NCBI GenBank assembly: GCA_963798865.1 | Contig: CAWCVZ010000009.1 | Location: 1 to 64,000 of the forward strand | Reading direction: 5' to 3' | Source of the DNA: RBG-16-34-14 sp963798865 | GTDB lineage: Bacteria; Bacteroidota; Ignavibacteria; Ignavibacteriales; Ignavibacteriaceae | Length of the DNA: 64,000 nucleotides | Part shown: positions 9,396-19,700 of the stretch, piece after piece | Layout of the letters: each line of letters starts with the position of its first letter | How positions within the stretch are numbered: the stretch's first letter is position 1 | The notes under the pieces: generated by a model | Told to the model about the DNA's origin: nothing | The model's database searches: none | The model's input: only the letters and a program-made list of their open reading frames with translations | Made by a program: the position numbers and the translations under genes

Positions 9396-9629
9396 ATGCC
9401 TTTATTTGAATACAAATGTTCAAAGTGCAGCAAAAAATTTGAAGTATTGCACAAATCATTAAATAATTTAGAAGATGTTGAATGTCCCGAATGTCATTCA
9501 AAAGAGATAAATAAACTTCTTTCATCTTTCAGTGCTGCAGGCTTTAGCAAGAGTGAGTATTCTTCTTCAGCTGAAAGCTGTGAAACCGGGAATTGCGGAT
9601 GCAGCTCAGGTTACTGTGGTTTAAATTAA
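9396..9629 (+). CDS. FmdB-family zinc ribbon protein
   Basis: A 77-residue protein beginning MPLFEYKCSKCSKKFEVLHK and followed by CPECHSK, the four-Cys zinc ribbon of the FmdB/CxxC_CXXC_SSSS family. The C-terminal tail is rich in Ser, Gly and Cys (CETGNCGCSSGYCGLN), as is usual. It is 12 bases downstream of the OsmC gene and 7 bases upstream of the rhodanese gene, so the three form an operon. The family has no firmly proven function; a regulatory or metal-handling role is often assumed. Confidence 0.9.
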   Translation: MPLFEYKCSKCSKKFEVLHKSLNNLEDVECPECHSKEINKLLSSFSAAGFSKSEYSSSAESCETGNCGCSSGYCGLN

Positions 9630-9636
9630 GGACAGT

Positions 9637-10017
9637 ATGAAAATTTTTAAAAATATTTTGATGTTATTTGCCTTTCTTTTTTCTGTTCAAAGTTATGCTC
9701 AGGTTGATTCTTCAAAGTCCGTTACAATGGATCAATTCAAAGAGATAATAAACCACAAGGACTCTACAATTGTTATCCTTGATGTGAGAACCGAAGAAGA
9801 AGTAAATGGTCCGCTGGCAAAAATAAATGGAGCAATAAATATTCCTTTGCAGGAACTTGATAAAAGAATTAATGAGCTTGAAAAGTATAAGGATAAAGAA
9901 ATATTAGTTGTTTGCAGAACTCAGAATCGTTCCTCAAAAGCAGCTGAGTTTTTAACCAGCAAAGATTATAATGCAAAAAATGTAATTGGCGGAATGCAGG
10001 AGTATTATAAAAAGTAA
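9637..10017 (+). CDS. Exported rhodanese-like protein
   Basis: A 126-residue single-domain rhodanese with an N-terminal signal peptide (residues 1-21, ending SYAQ). The active-site cysteine is in the loop VVCRTQNRSS, and the CH2-like DVRTEEEV motif is near residue 50. It should act in the periplasm, handling sulfane sulfur or thiol redox chemistry. It ends the OsmC-FmdB-rhodanese operon. The substrate is not known. Confidence 0.88.
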   Translation: MKIFKNILMLFAFLFSVQSYAQVDSSKSVTMDQFKEIINHKDSTIVILDVRTEEEVNGPLAKINGAINIPLQELDKRINELEKYKDKEILVVCRTQNRSSKAAEFLTSKDYNAKNVIGGMQEYYKK

Positions 10018-10040
10018 TAAACTTTTTTTAATAAAAAATT

Positions 10041-10790
10041 TTACAGCACTTCTAATCTTCTTTTTGCCTTCTCAATCGTATACTTATCCCTGAAGTTTTG
10101 AATTTTATAAGTTAGAATTTTTTTAAGCATCTCTTTTTCTTTTTCTTCCTCACCCATAAACCTATAGGTTTTTGCAAGCCCATAAGTTGGAACGATTGTT
10201 TCCGGCATTATCTTTAAAGCTTTATTAAACATTACAATTGATTCTTCAAATGAACCTTCAGGAACTTCACCCAAAAAAGTGTTGGCGAAAAACCTCTCAA
10301 GAAAATTAAGGTTGGCTGCTTCCCGGTCAAAAATTCCCAGAATAATGTAAGATACATAAAGATTAGGATCCATCTGTAATGATTTTTTTGCGTTCTCTTC
10401 AATTACCTTTGCAAGTTTTATTTTCTCTTTATTGCCCCGAAATACTGCGAGATTACCATATGATACTGCAAGATAACAGTAAACTTCTGCGCTGTCCGGA
10501 AATTTTTCCCGGAAAATCTCAGCATACCTGACAGCTTCATTAATATATTTTTCTGCTTCATCTCTTTTGTGGAGCTCAACAAATTCTTCACCAGCATCAT
10601 CTAACGAAGAGGTTAGTTTTAACAGGACTTCATAATTTCCCGGTGCAAGTTCATACGCTTTTTCATAATTAATGGTTGCATTAACATTATCAAACTTATT
10701 ATGAAACTCATCTCCTTTTTTTAATAAAGATTCATAATCTCCTGCAGGGAATAAAAACAAGATCAGGTTTAAAAAAATAATTGATTTCAT
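10041..10790 (-). CDS. Secreted TPR-repeat protein
   Basis: A 249-residue protein with a hydrophobic N-terminal signal (MKSIIFLNLILFLFPAG) and TPR-like helices through its length (ATINYEKAYELAPGNYEVLLKL, AVSYGNLAVFRGNKE, AKKSLQMDPNLYVSYIILG, MFNKALKIMPETIVPTYGLA). It is probably a periplasmic scaffold. It converges with the rhodanese gene and diverges from the GH13 gene. The family is widespread and its partners are unknown. Confidence 0.75.
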   Translation of the reverse strand: MKSIIFLNLILFLFPAGDYESLLKKGDEFHNKFDNVNATINYEKAYELAPGNYEVLLKLTSSLDDAGEEFVELHKRDEAEKYINEAVRYAEIFREKFPDSAEVYCYLAVSYGNLAVFRGNKEKIKLAKVIEENAKKSLQMDPNLYVSYIILGIFDREAANLNFLERFFANTFLGEVPEGSFEESIVMFNKALKIMPETIVPTYGLAKTYRFMGEEEKEKEMLKKILTYKIQNFRDKYTIEKAKRRLEVL

Positions 10791-10915
10791 TCTTATAATT
10801 TTAGTCTTCTGATTTTAAGAATATGGGACATCATACTTTGCCATTAAAATTTATTTATTTTATTTATGTGAAATTTAAATTTTATTCAGGATGATTTAGA
10901 TTTGATTTACCAAAG

Positions 10916-12777
10916 ATGAAAAAAATTTTAGTAAACTTAGTAATCTTGCTGGTTTTATTACCTGTAAAAATCTTTACCCAAACCGGAGAGGGAAAATTTA
11001 TGAATGAAGAAGATTTTGTACCACAATGGGCAAAAAAAGTAGTTTGGTACCAGATTTTTCCTGAACGATTTAGAAATGGAGATTCAAAAAATGATCCCGA
11101 CTTAAAATCGCTTGAAGGTTCCTGGCCGCACGATAGTTCTTCACCCTGGCAGGTACATCCATGGACTTCCGATTGGTATGAATTACAGCCTTATGAAAAA
11201 GAGAATGGAAAAGATATCTGGTTTAATATTCAACGGAGAAGATACGGCGGTGATTTGCAGGGAATTATTGATAAGCTTGATTACCTGAAAAAACTTGGTA
11301 TTGGTGCTATTTATCTGAATCCGGTCTTTTGGGCGCCATCACTTCACAAATATGATGCAATAACTTATCATCATATTGATCCTTATTTTGGACCCGATCC
11401 GGAAGGAGATAAGAAACTCATTGCTCTTGAAACGCCAGATGAATCTTCAACCTGGGTTTGGACATCCGCAGATAAACTTTTCCTTAAGTTGATCCAGGAA
11501 GTTCATTCGAGAAATATGAAAATAATTATTGACGGGGTTTTTAATCATATGGGAATAAAAAGCTGGGCTTTCCAGGATGTTTTAAAAAAAGGGAAGAACT
11601 CAAAGTTTAAAGACTGGTTTTCAATTACCTCGTGGGAAGATTCAACTAAAGGGACAAAATTTAATTATGATGGCTGGTTTGGAGTAAAAGAACTGCCTGA
11701 ATTCAGGGAAGATGAAAATGGAATTGTCGAAGGTCCGAAGAAATATATTTTTCAAATTACAAAAAGATGGATGGATCCGGATGATGACGGCAATCCTTCA
11801 GACGGAATTGATGGATGGAGACTTGACGTTGCTTTTTGCATTAAGCACCAGTTCTGGAAAGACTGGAGGAAATGTGTTAAATTAATTAATCCTGAAGCAT
11901 ACCTGACTGCTGAAATAATTGATCCGCCGGAAGTTTTAAAACCTTATTTGCAGGGTGATGAGTTTGATGCAGTAATGAATTACAATTATCTCTTCATCTG
12001 TTCAGAATATTTTTTTGATGAGAAAACCAGAATAACGACTACTGAATTTGATAATCGTCTAGGTGATTTGAGGAATGCCTTTCCTATTGGAGTAACTTAT
12101 GTTCAGCAGAATCTTCATGGAAGTCACGATACTCAAAGAATGGCTTCACATCTTGTAAATAAAGACCTTGCAAAAGTAAGGAATTGGGGAGAAACGTTTG
12201 AAATATGGAAGGGAAAAAATCCTGATTATAATACAAGAAAACCCTCCGAAGAAGAATACAAGATTTTAAAGATGGCTGTAATTTTTCAAATGACTTACGT
12301 TGGAGCGCCGTATATTTATTATGGAGATGAAGCGGGAATGTGGGGAGCTAATGATCCTTGCTGCAGAAAACCCATGGTCTGGGATGATTTGGTTTACAAT
12401 GATGAAATATATTTGCCAAATCAGCAGAGGAAAGAAAATCCCGACAAAGTATCATTTAAAAAGATTTGTTTGAGCATTACGGGAAAATGATTTCAATCAG
12501 AAATTCATATCCTGCTTTGCAGGTTGGTGATTTCAAAACACTCCTTGTTGATGATAAGAATAAAATTTATGCTTTTGAAAGAACACTGGATGAACAAAGC
12601 ATAATTGTAGTTTTAAATAATGGAAAATCTTCTAAGTCAATTACCCTGCAAGCGGACCATAATGAATTTTACAAAGATCTTTTAAATGAAGATGTAATTA
12701 AAGTTGAGAGTGGAAAAATTACATTGAATGTTGAAGGAAAATGGGGGAGAATACTGCTGAAGGATTATTACAGGTAA
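10916..12777 (+). pseudogene. GH13 alpha-amylase family enzyme, frameshifted near the C-terminus
   Basis: A secreted glycoside hydrolase (signal peptide residues 1-22, ending KIFTQ) acting on alpha-glucans. The TIM-barrel motifs are all present in the first frame: IIIDGVFNH (about residue 205), GWRLDVAF with the nucleophile Asp (about 303), LTAEIID with the acid/base Glu (about 333) and GSHDTQR with the transition-state Asp (about 404). The opening WYQIFPERFRNGD is typical of neopullulanase/cyclomaltodextrinase-like members. The first frame ends at 12490. The last 100 residues (LFEHYGKMISIRNSYPALQ and a C-terminal beta domain) continue in another frame. One missing base near 12463 (GG read as G) accounts for the shift, since restoring it gives FKKDLFEHYGK. 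The active site lies upstream of the break. Confidence 0.88.
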
Positions 12778-12942
12778 AACTTGAAAATCGCATCCACTCT
12801 TAAGGAGCTTTTAGATTCAGAGTGTAGATAATTTTGGAGAAAGGAGAATTAACTCTCACCTAAGTGTAGATGTTTTTTCAGGAATGAACATCACATTTTT
12901 TTTAATCAGATGCAATAGGTATGAACTTGCTAAGAGGCAACT

Positions 12943-12973
12943 AAAAACCCCGCCAATTTCCTGGCAGGGCTTT
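12943..12973 (-). terminator. Intrinsic terminator after the minus-strand T9SS gene
   Basis: Read on the minus strand, an imperfect GC-rich stem with arms containing GCCCTGCCA and TGGCGGGG is followed directly by TTTTT. It lies about 25 bases beyond the stop of the gene ending at 12999. The AAAACCCC side could also serve the plus strand weakly. Confidence 0.75.
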
Positions 12974-12998
12974 AGGAAAGAGCTAACAATGAAGTTAC

Positions 12999-14956
12999 TT
13001 ACTTCATCAGGATCATCTTCTTTGTTTCAACAATATTTCCTGCTTGCATCTTATATAGATAAATTCCACTTGATAAAGATGAAGCATCAAATGAAACTTT
13101 AAAAGTCCCAGTTGGTTTTTCTTCATTAACTAAAGTTGCAACTTCTCTTCCAAGAATATCATAAACTTTCAGATTTACGAATGAAGATTTTGGAATCTGA
13201 AATTGAATAGTTGTGCTTGGATTAAATGGATTCGGATAATTCTGCGATAAAGTAAATTGTTCAGGAATAATTTCTTCCTGGGAATCTTCAATTCCTGTCG
13301 CTATATTATATTTATCGGCAAGATAATTTTCCACAGCTGTTCTTTCAGAATCAGTGACAGCTCTATTATAGACTATCAGTTCGGCAACATCACATTTAGC
13401 CAAGATCGTCCCGAAGGGAACCCCATCAGCTCCTCCGATTCCACCACCAGAACCTGTGGCATCACCCAGTGGAACAGAAATTGCAGAAGCGTAACCTCCG
13501 GGAACTAAAGGTACATCATTTCCATCCCATTGCAACGTCGTACTCCATATAGTTCCAGTATTAACTGCGCTGAGATTTCTCCACTGATCATAGGCAACCA
13601 AACCCGGCGTACCACCACGAACCCAACCATTTCCTGTAAACATTCCAAGGGTATCTGAGCCATACTCGGGTATTGCCATCCCCATGTACCATTGATGGCC
13701 AAAACCTCCGCTGGCACCAAAGGTTATTACATTACCGGTATTACCAACAGTGCCATGATGATTATTGATGACCAAAAATAAACTGAACTGTGTAATGACG
13801 GTTGAGCCTGTAAATCCTAACTTATCATTCAACCCATCAAAGCTTATTACAGGTTTGCCGTTCAATGTGTTAGCAACCAGCAGCGGTTGTCGGGATGTAT
13901 TCGTTTGAATAGCATCATTGTTGTTACTGCTCTGGTCGATCCAACTGCTAACTGTTGAACCGTTAATGGTTACGCCTTCATCAGCTTTCAGCCACATTTG
14001 AAGACTGTCGGTAGGTATTGTTGAAGTTATCATTTCCGACAATGGTCGTCTCCAAACACCGTCATTAGTCCCGGCAAAGAGATATGTGCCGGAGACGAGA
14101 AGAGCATTGACAACATTGTTCGTCAAGCCGATATTGAATGCAGTCCAGTTTCTCCCGTTGTTTGTGGAATGAAAGACTCCACCGCCATCAGTCCCTGCAA
14201 AGAGATTCGTATCAGAAACGGCAAGAGCCCTGACATTACTGTTTGTTAAACCGTTATTGACCGTAGTCCAGCTTGTCCCGTTGTCAGTGGAAAGATAAAC
14301 TCCGCTTCCAAAATAGGTACCAGCAAAGAGATTTGTGCCGTTTGCCGAGTTGGGGGAGATAGTGAAAGCATGTACATTATTGCTCGTCAAGCCGTTACTC
14401 GCAGAAGTCCATGTTTTCCCGTTGTCGGTGGAACGAAAAACGCTACTGCCCCAAGTTCCTGCAAATAGATTTGTGTCGGAGACAAAAAGAGCGGTGATTT
14501 TAAAGCATCACCCACCAAGCCGGTATTGACCGCAATCCAGTTAGTCCCGTTATTTGTGGAACGAAAGACGCCGCTTTGATAAGTTCCGGCAAAGAGATTC
14601 GTGTCGGAGATGGCGAGAGCTTGGGGAGAAACGTTGTTTGTCAAACCAGAGACCGCGGACCATGTTGTGCCGTTGTTGGTTGAACGATAGACGCCGCCAT
14701 CAGTCGCAGCAAAGATATTCGTGTCGCTGACTGCAAGAGCTTCAACCCAAGTGCCGGTAAACACCGCAGTCCAGCTTGTCCCATTGTTGGTGGAACGAAA
14801 GATAGTGCCGGCAACAGTGCCGGCAAAGAGATTCGTGTCGGAGACGGCAAAGGAATGGACAGAGCCGGAGGGGCCATTGATTCGGATCCATTGAGCATTT
14901 AATAAGGAAGAAAATACTATGCAACTAATTGCAATTAAATAATAAATGTTTTTCAT
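12999..14956 (-). pseudogene. Secreted BNR/propeller-repeat protein with T9SS sorting domain, frameshifted
   Basis: The protein has an N-terminal signal peptide (ending LLNAQ), then about eight short repeats of the form SDTNLFAGTxxGGVFRSTNNGTxW, typical of propellers of the BNR/YCF48 type. A concanavalin-like lectin module follows (SLQMWLKADEGV ... SWIDQSSNNNDA ... VISFDGLNDKL) and then the type A sorting domain (LSQNYPNPFNPSTTIQFQIP, ending KKMILMK). It is predicted to be exported through the Sec and T9SS pathways and attached to the surface. The reading frame shifts near 14498-14504: one missing A in a run (AAAAA read as AAAA) restores ALKITALFVSDTNLFAG and gives about 652 residues. The function of the lectin part is unknown. 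Confidence 0.82.
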
Positions 14957-14967
14957 ACTGGTTCCTT

Positions 14968-16347
14968 TTATTTTAAAAGCATCATCTTCTTTGTTTCTAC
15001 AAAACTTCCTGCAATAATTGTATAGAAATAAATTCCTGATGATAATTGTGAAGCTTTGAAATTAACTTCATAACTTCCGGTGGCTTTTTCTTCATTCACT
15101 AATGTTGCAACTTCATTTCCAAGAACGTCATACACTTTTAGATTTATGAATGAGGAATTAGGAACCTGGAATTGAATTGTTGTAGAAGGATTAAAGGGAT
15201 TTGGATAATTATTTGACAAGCTATAAGAATTTACCAAGCTTAATTTTTCATTAACCACAGTTACAGGAACATATGTGTTTAAAACCTTTGTATTATTCAC
15301 CCAGGCAGAACCATCCCAATATTGGTGGAGCGCTTCAGTCTGGTTATTGTTCCCATCATATGTGTAAAAAGACTTATATTGATTCACCCAGGTAGAACCA
15401 CTCCAAGTCTGTGAGAGCCATTCAGTCTGGTTATTGTTCCCATCATATGTGTATGAACCCATAGCATCATTCACCCAGGCAGAACCATCCCAATTTTGCC
15501 AGAGCCATTCAGTTTGGTTATTGTTCCCATCATATGCGTATGAACCCATAGCATCATTTACCCAGGCAGAACCATCCCAGCTTTGATAGAGAATTTCAGT
15601 GTAGTTATTGTTCCCATCATATGTGAATGAACCCATATAATAATTCACCCAGGCAGAACCACCCCAGTCTTGTTCGAGATATTCAGTGATGCTATTGTTT
15701 CCATCAAATGTGTAAAAATACTTATAGAGATTCACCCAGGCAGCACCACCCCAGGATTGGTGGAGAATTTCAGTCTGGTTATTGTTTCCATCATATGTAT
15801 ATGAAACCCTATAGTTATTCACCCAGGTAGAACCACCCCAGGATTGTTCGAGCGCTTCAGTCTGGTTATTGTTTCCATCATATGTGTATGAACCCATAGC
15901 ATCATTCACCCAGGCAGAACCATCCCAGCTTTGATAGAGAATTTCAGTGTAGTTATTGTTCCCATCATATGTATATGAAACCCTATAGTTATTCACCCAG
16001 GTAGAACCACCCCAGGATTGTTCGAGCGCTTCAGTCTGGTTATTGTTTCCATCATATGTGTATGAACCCATAGCATCATTCACCCAGGCAGAACCATCCC
16101 AGCTTTGATAGAGAATTTCAGTGTAGTTATTGTTCCCATCATATGTATATGAATTCTTAGAAGTATCAACCCAAGCAGAAACATTCCAGTATTGGTTAAT
16201 TTCCTCTATTAGCAGAGAACCATTACCAAGTAGTGTTTTATTTATGGTTGTTCTTGTATTCTTTGTATTAAATCCTTTTTCTTCAAAAAAACCTTCTTGT
16301 GGGTTTCTTAATATAGTTTGCCAATTGCTGCTATTAGATTTTGACAT
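14968..16347 (-). CDS. YTYDGNNN-repeat protein with T9SS sorting domain
   Basis: The 459-residue open frame contains ten tandem 29-residue units (residues 66-355, DNA 15283-16152) of the form SYTYDGNNNxTExLxQSWDGSAWVNxxxx. A type A sorting domain follows (LSNNYPNPFNPSTTIQFQVP, ending KKMMLLK). The repeats resemble beta-hairpin surface modules common in this lineage and faintly recall YD/RHS repeats; no catalytic motif is seen. The ATG at 16347 has no signal peptide. A good one (KNYTLFFAFILVAFLSFATMAQ) lies upstream in the same frame. It is separated by an in-frame TAG at 16405-16407, and its expected start codon reads ATC (16552-16554) behind GGAG. The full gene was therefore probably 14968-16554 and may now be non-functional. 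Confidence 0.75.
   Translation of the reverse strand: MSKSNSSNWQTILRNPQEGFFEEKGFNTKNTRTTINKTLLGNGSLLIEEINQYWNVSAWVDTSKNSYTYDGNNNYTEILYQSWDGSAWVNDAMGSYTYDGNNNQTEALEQSWGGSTWVNNYRVSYTYDGNNNYTEILYQSWDGSAWVNDAMGSYTYDGNNNQTEALEQSWGGSTWVNNYRVSYTYDGNNNQTEILHQSWGGAAWVNLYKYFYTFDGNNSITEYLEQDWGGSAWVNYYMGSFTYDGNNNYTEILYQSWDGSAWVNDAMGSYAYDGNNNQTEWLWQNWDGSAWVNDAMGSYTYDGNNNQTEWLSQTWSGSTWVNQYKSFYTYDGNNNQTEALHQYWDGSAWVNNTKVLNTYVPVTVVNEKLSLVNSYSLSNNYPNPFNPSTTIQFQVPNSSFINLKVYDVLGNEVATLVNEEKATGSYEVNFKASQLSSGIYFYTIIAGSFVETKKMMLLK
15283..16152 (-). repeat. Ten tandem 87-bp coding repeats with a 174-bp higher-order duplication
   Basis: Ten in-frame 87-base units encode 29-residue repeats. Units 1-2 and 3-4 encode identical 58-residue pairs, so a two-unit block of 174 bases was duplicated recently. 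Unit 7 closely matches units 1 and 3. The array is a recombination-prone coding minisatellite. Confidence 0.85.
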
Positions 16348-16554
16348 AAGATCTTCTTTGGCATTAAATCCTTTAAGTCCATAAGATTTTAATTGCTGGA
16401 TTTCCTAAAGTTTTTCAATATTGAATCTCCCGGGTAATTCTACCTTGTGAGATTTTACAGCTAATGGTGTCTGAGTAGTAAAATCCTGTGCCATTGTCGC
16501 AAATGAAAGGAATGCAACCAAAATGAAAGCAAAAAATAATGTGTAGTTTTTGAT
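16348..16554 (-). pseudogene. Severed signal-peptide segment of the YTYDGNNN-repeat gene
   Basis: In the same frame as the repeat gene, this stretch encodes a signal peptide (FFAFILVAFLSFATMAQ), DFTTQTPLAVKSHKVELPGR, an in-frame TAG (16405-16407) and then KSYGLKGFNAKEDL leading into the annotated ATG. A GGAG sequence sits 5 bases before codon ATC at 16552-16554, exactly where ATG would be expected. Two independent point changes (start and stop) suggest decay, but a sequencing error is not excluded. Confidence 0.6.
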
Positions 16555-16788
16555 AGAAACTCCAAAAATTGTCAAAAATGTTAATTAAGATTTCGGTTGC
16601 AAATAAACAAAATCCAAGGGGGGACTGCATATCAACTGAGTCTCAAATACTAGCAATGATATCTCATTTACTGTAATATCTATCGTATCAAACTATTGAA
16701 GATATTATCAATTGATGGAGGTAATAAATTTTGAAGATATTTTGAAGATTAAACTTGACTTATTAATATGCGATAGAACCGCGGTTGT

Positions 16789-19700
16789 CTAATTGACTAA
16801 ATCGCTTGGAGGATAACTAAATTCATCTTTGAAACATCTTGTAAAATATGGCGGACTAGAAAATCCAACAGAATAGGCTATCTCCGATATATTTCCTCTT
16901 TGTTCTTTTATCATTTTTTTTGCTCTTAATAATCTTAATGATCTTAGAAACATACTCGCAGATTTTCCCGTAATGGCTTTAAATTTTCTATGGGATTGTG
17001 CTCTGCTCATTCCGATTTCAATGCCAAATTCTTCTATGCTGAATTCTTCTTCCGAAATATGTTTATCAATTACTTCCATTACTTTAATAATAAATTGTTC
17101 ATCAATACTCGTTCACTTTTTCCCATCTGATTTAGATACGTAATCCAACCTTTGGTATTTTTCCTGCAATTTTCTTCTTATCTTTAATCAAGATTCTCTA
17201 TTCTTATTTGAAGTTCTTTTACATCGAAAGGTTTTGTAAGATAATCATCAGCACCTGTTTTTAAGCCTTCAATTTTATTTTCCTGTCCTGATTTTGCAGT
17301 TAACAAAATAATTGGTATATGACTTGTCTTTTCATCATTTTTCAAAATTCTTGTTAATTCATTTCCGTCCATCTTCGGCATCATCATATCGCTGATAATC
17401 AAGATCGGGAATTATTTTTTCAGCCTTTCTAACTCCTTGTTCACCGTTTACTGCTTCTTCTACTAAATATTCGTTTCAGATAAAGAAGTCTTTTATATAT
17501 TCACGCATATCATAATTATCTTCAACAACAAGAATTATGTGTTTTTTCTATCAGTACTTCAGCTAATTCTTCTTGATACATCATTTGGTCTCAGAAATAT
17601 TTATTCTTCATCATTTATGACTTTCTAGATAAATATCTGACTTTATTTCTTCCGGTTTGCTTATTTTTTAAATATTTCTTCATCTTTCAGATGTTCTTTA
17701 CCTAAGAGGAAGTTTGACGTAAATTCAGTAAACTCTGTTCCGCCATTTTCCAGGTTTCACTATTTTACTGTCGACTTAATAATTCCATGATGAAGTTCTA
17801 CTAATTCTTTTGTTAATGCCAAGACCAATTCCTGTTCCTTCAAATTCTCTTGTGTAAGTGAACTGTCAACCTGGTAAAATCTATCAAATAGTTTTGGTAT
17901 TTCTTCATGGGCAATTCCAATTCCGGTATCTTTTATTTTTATTTCGACAAACCTTTTATATTGTCATCCCGAACTTGTTTCGGGATCTCCTGTTTTGTAG
18001 AAGATGCTGAAATAAATTCAGCATGAATTTGGTTATCGAAACTGAAATTATTCCTTCCTGCGGTGTAAACTTGAATGCATTTGATAAAATATTTGTTAAT
18101 ATTTTTGTCATCTTTTCTTTATCAAAATATAGATCTATAAATTCTTTTTCTGAAAGAATTTTTAGAGTTATATCTTTTGATTCAGCTAATGACTCAAAAG
18201 ATAATGCTGCTCCTTTTACAAATGATACAATATTCCCTTTTGATGCTTCAAGTTTTAATTTTCCTGCTTCCAGCTTGGAAAGATCCAAGCAATTGGTTTA
18301 CTAACTGTAATAGACGAACCTTGAATTATTTCTTTATAATGTTTGCATCCTTTAATAACTATTCATCGGATGCTCTGCTGAAATAATTTTTTCCGCAGGG
18401 CCAAGAATTAAGTGTAAGAGGTGTTCTGAATTCGTGTGAAATATTTGCAAAGAAGCTTGATTTTATTTTCTCTGTTTCTTCTTTTTCTTTCAATACAGCT
18501 TTATCAACTTTGACTTGATTTTTGAAGGATAATCTGTTCATCTCATATCTTCTTAGTCCAGTATAACGCAAAAACAAAAATGACCAGTATAAGTTAATTA
18601 TAAGCCCACCAGGTTTTCCACAATGGAGGTGAAATAATTATTGAAATAGAAGTTCCTTCTTCATTCCAAACACCATCATTGTTTGATCCTTTAACTCTGA
18701 AAATATATTTTCCTGGTTCCATATTAGGATATGATGCGAAAGCGTCTTGTACCTGAATAGACCCAGTCTTTATCAATTCCTTCCATTTTGTAAGCATACT
18801 GATTTCTTTAAGGACTTACATAACTTAATGCTGTAAATTCAAACGATAAAAAATTTTCTTTGTATGTTAAATTTATTTCTTTTCTAAAAGAGACAGGTTT
18901 ATCGAATTTCCTGATAGCTGTTATCACAATTGGAGGTATGAAAGGATTATTTTTTATGCTGTCCGGATGAAACCTGATGACTGCACCTGTAGATCCAAAA
19001 TACATTTCACCATTTTGGGTTTTCAAAGCACCATTTAAATAGAATCCGTTCTCCGGCAAACCATAAGACACATCATAATTTTGAAATTGCTTTGTATCTT
19101 TACTAAACTTTGAAATACCTTTGCGGGTGCTTAACCAATAATTACTCAGATCATCGTTGAGAATCCACCATACTACATTATGAGGCAAACCAATTCTCTC
19201 ATCAAAAAAATTAAATTTTTTTGTTGAACGATTATATATACAAGACCGTTGTTTGTACCAAAGTATAAGGGTTCTGTTTTATATTCAAGGATGTTAAAAA
19301 CAACATTACATTTATTGCTTTCAGGATTTTTCGGATCGTACATATAATTTTTAACTACTACATTTTTTGCAGGATCATAACATATTAATCCTCCTTCCAT
19401 TGTACCAATCCACAACAGACCTGAACTATCTAAACAAAAATCGAATATTGAATTAACTGCCTGTAAAATTTTCGTAATTAATTTTCTATTGGGATATATT
19501 TTATATACACCTCCACCCACAGTTCCAATCCAAATATTACCATCAGGAGTTTTACATAGGCAATTAACATTTTTATCTAATTCCCGCCGGAAGAATCATA
19601 ATAATTTGTTATGCGACCGTTAACATCACGCTTGTAGATACCACCAGACACTTTGCCTATCCATAAATCTCCCGACTCTTCTTCTGAAACTAAATAATCT

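Noticed and set aside
12884..13102. Plus-strand ORF across the terminator and the end of the T9SS gene
   Set aside because: It crosses a terminator stem and the complement of the sorting-domain codons; no own signature.
14968..16347. RHS/YD-repeat toxin
   Set aside because: The YTYDGNNN units only resemble YD repeats. There is no RHS core or toxin tip, and the protein ends in a T9SS sorting domain.
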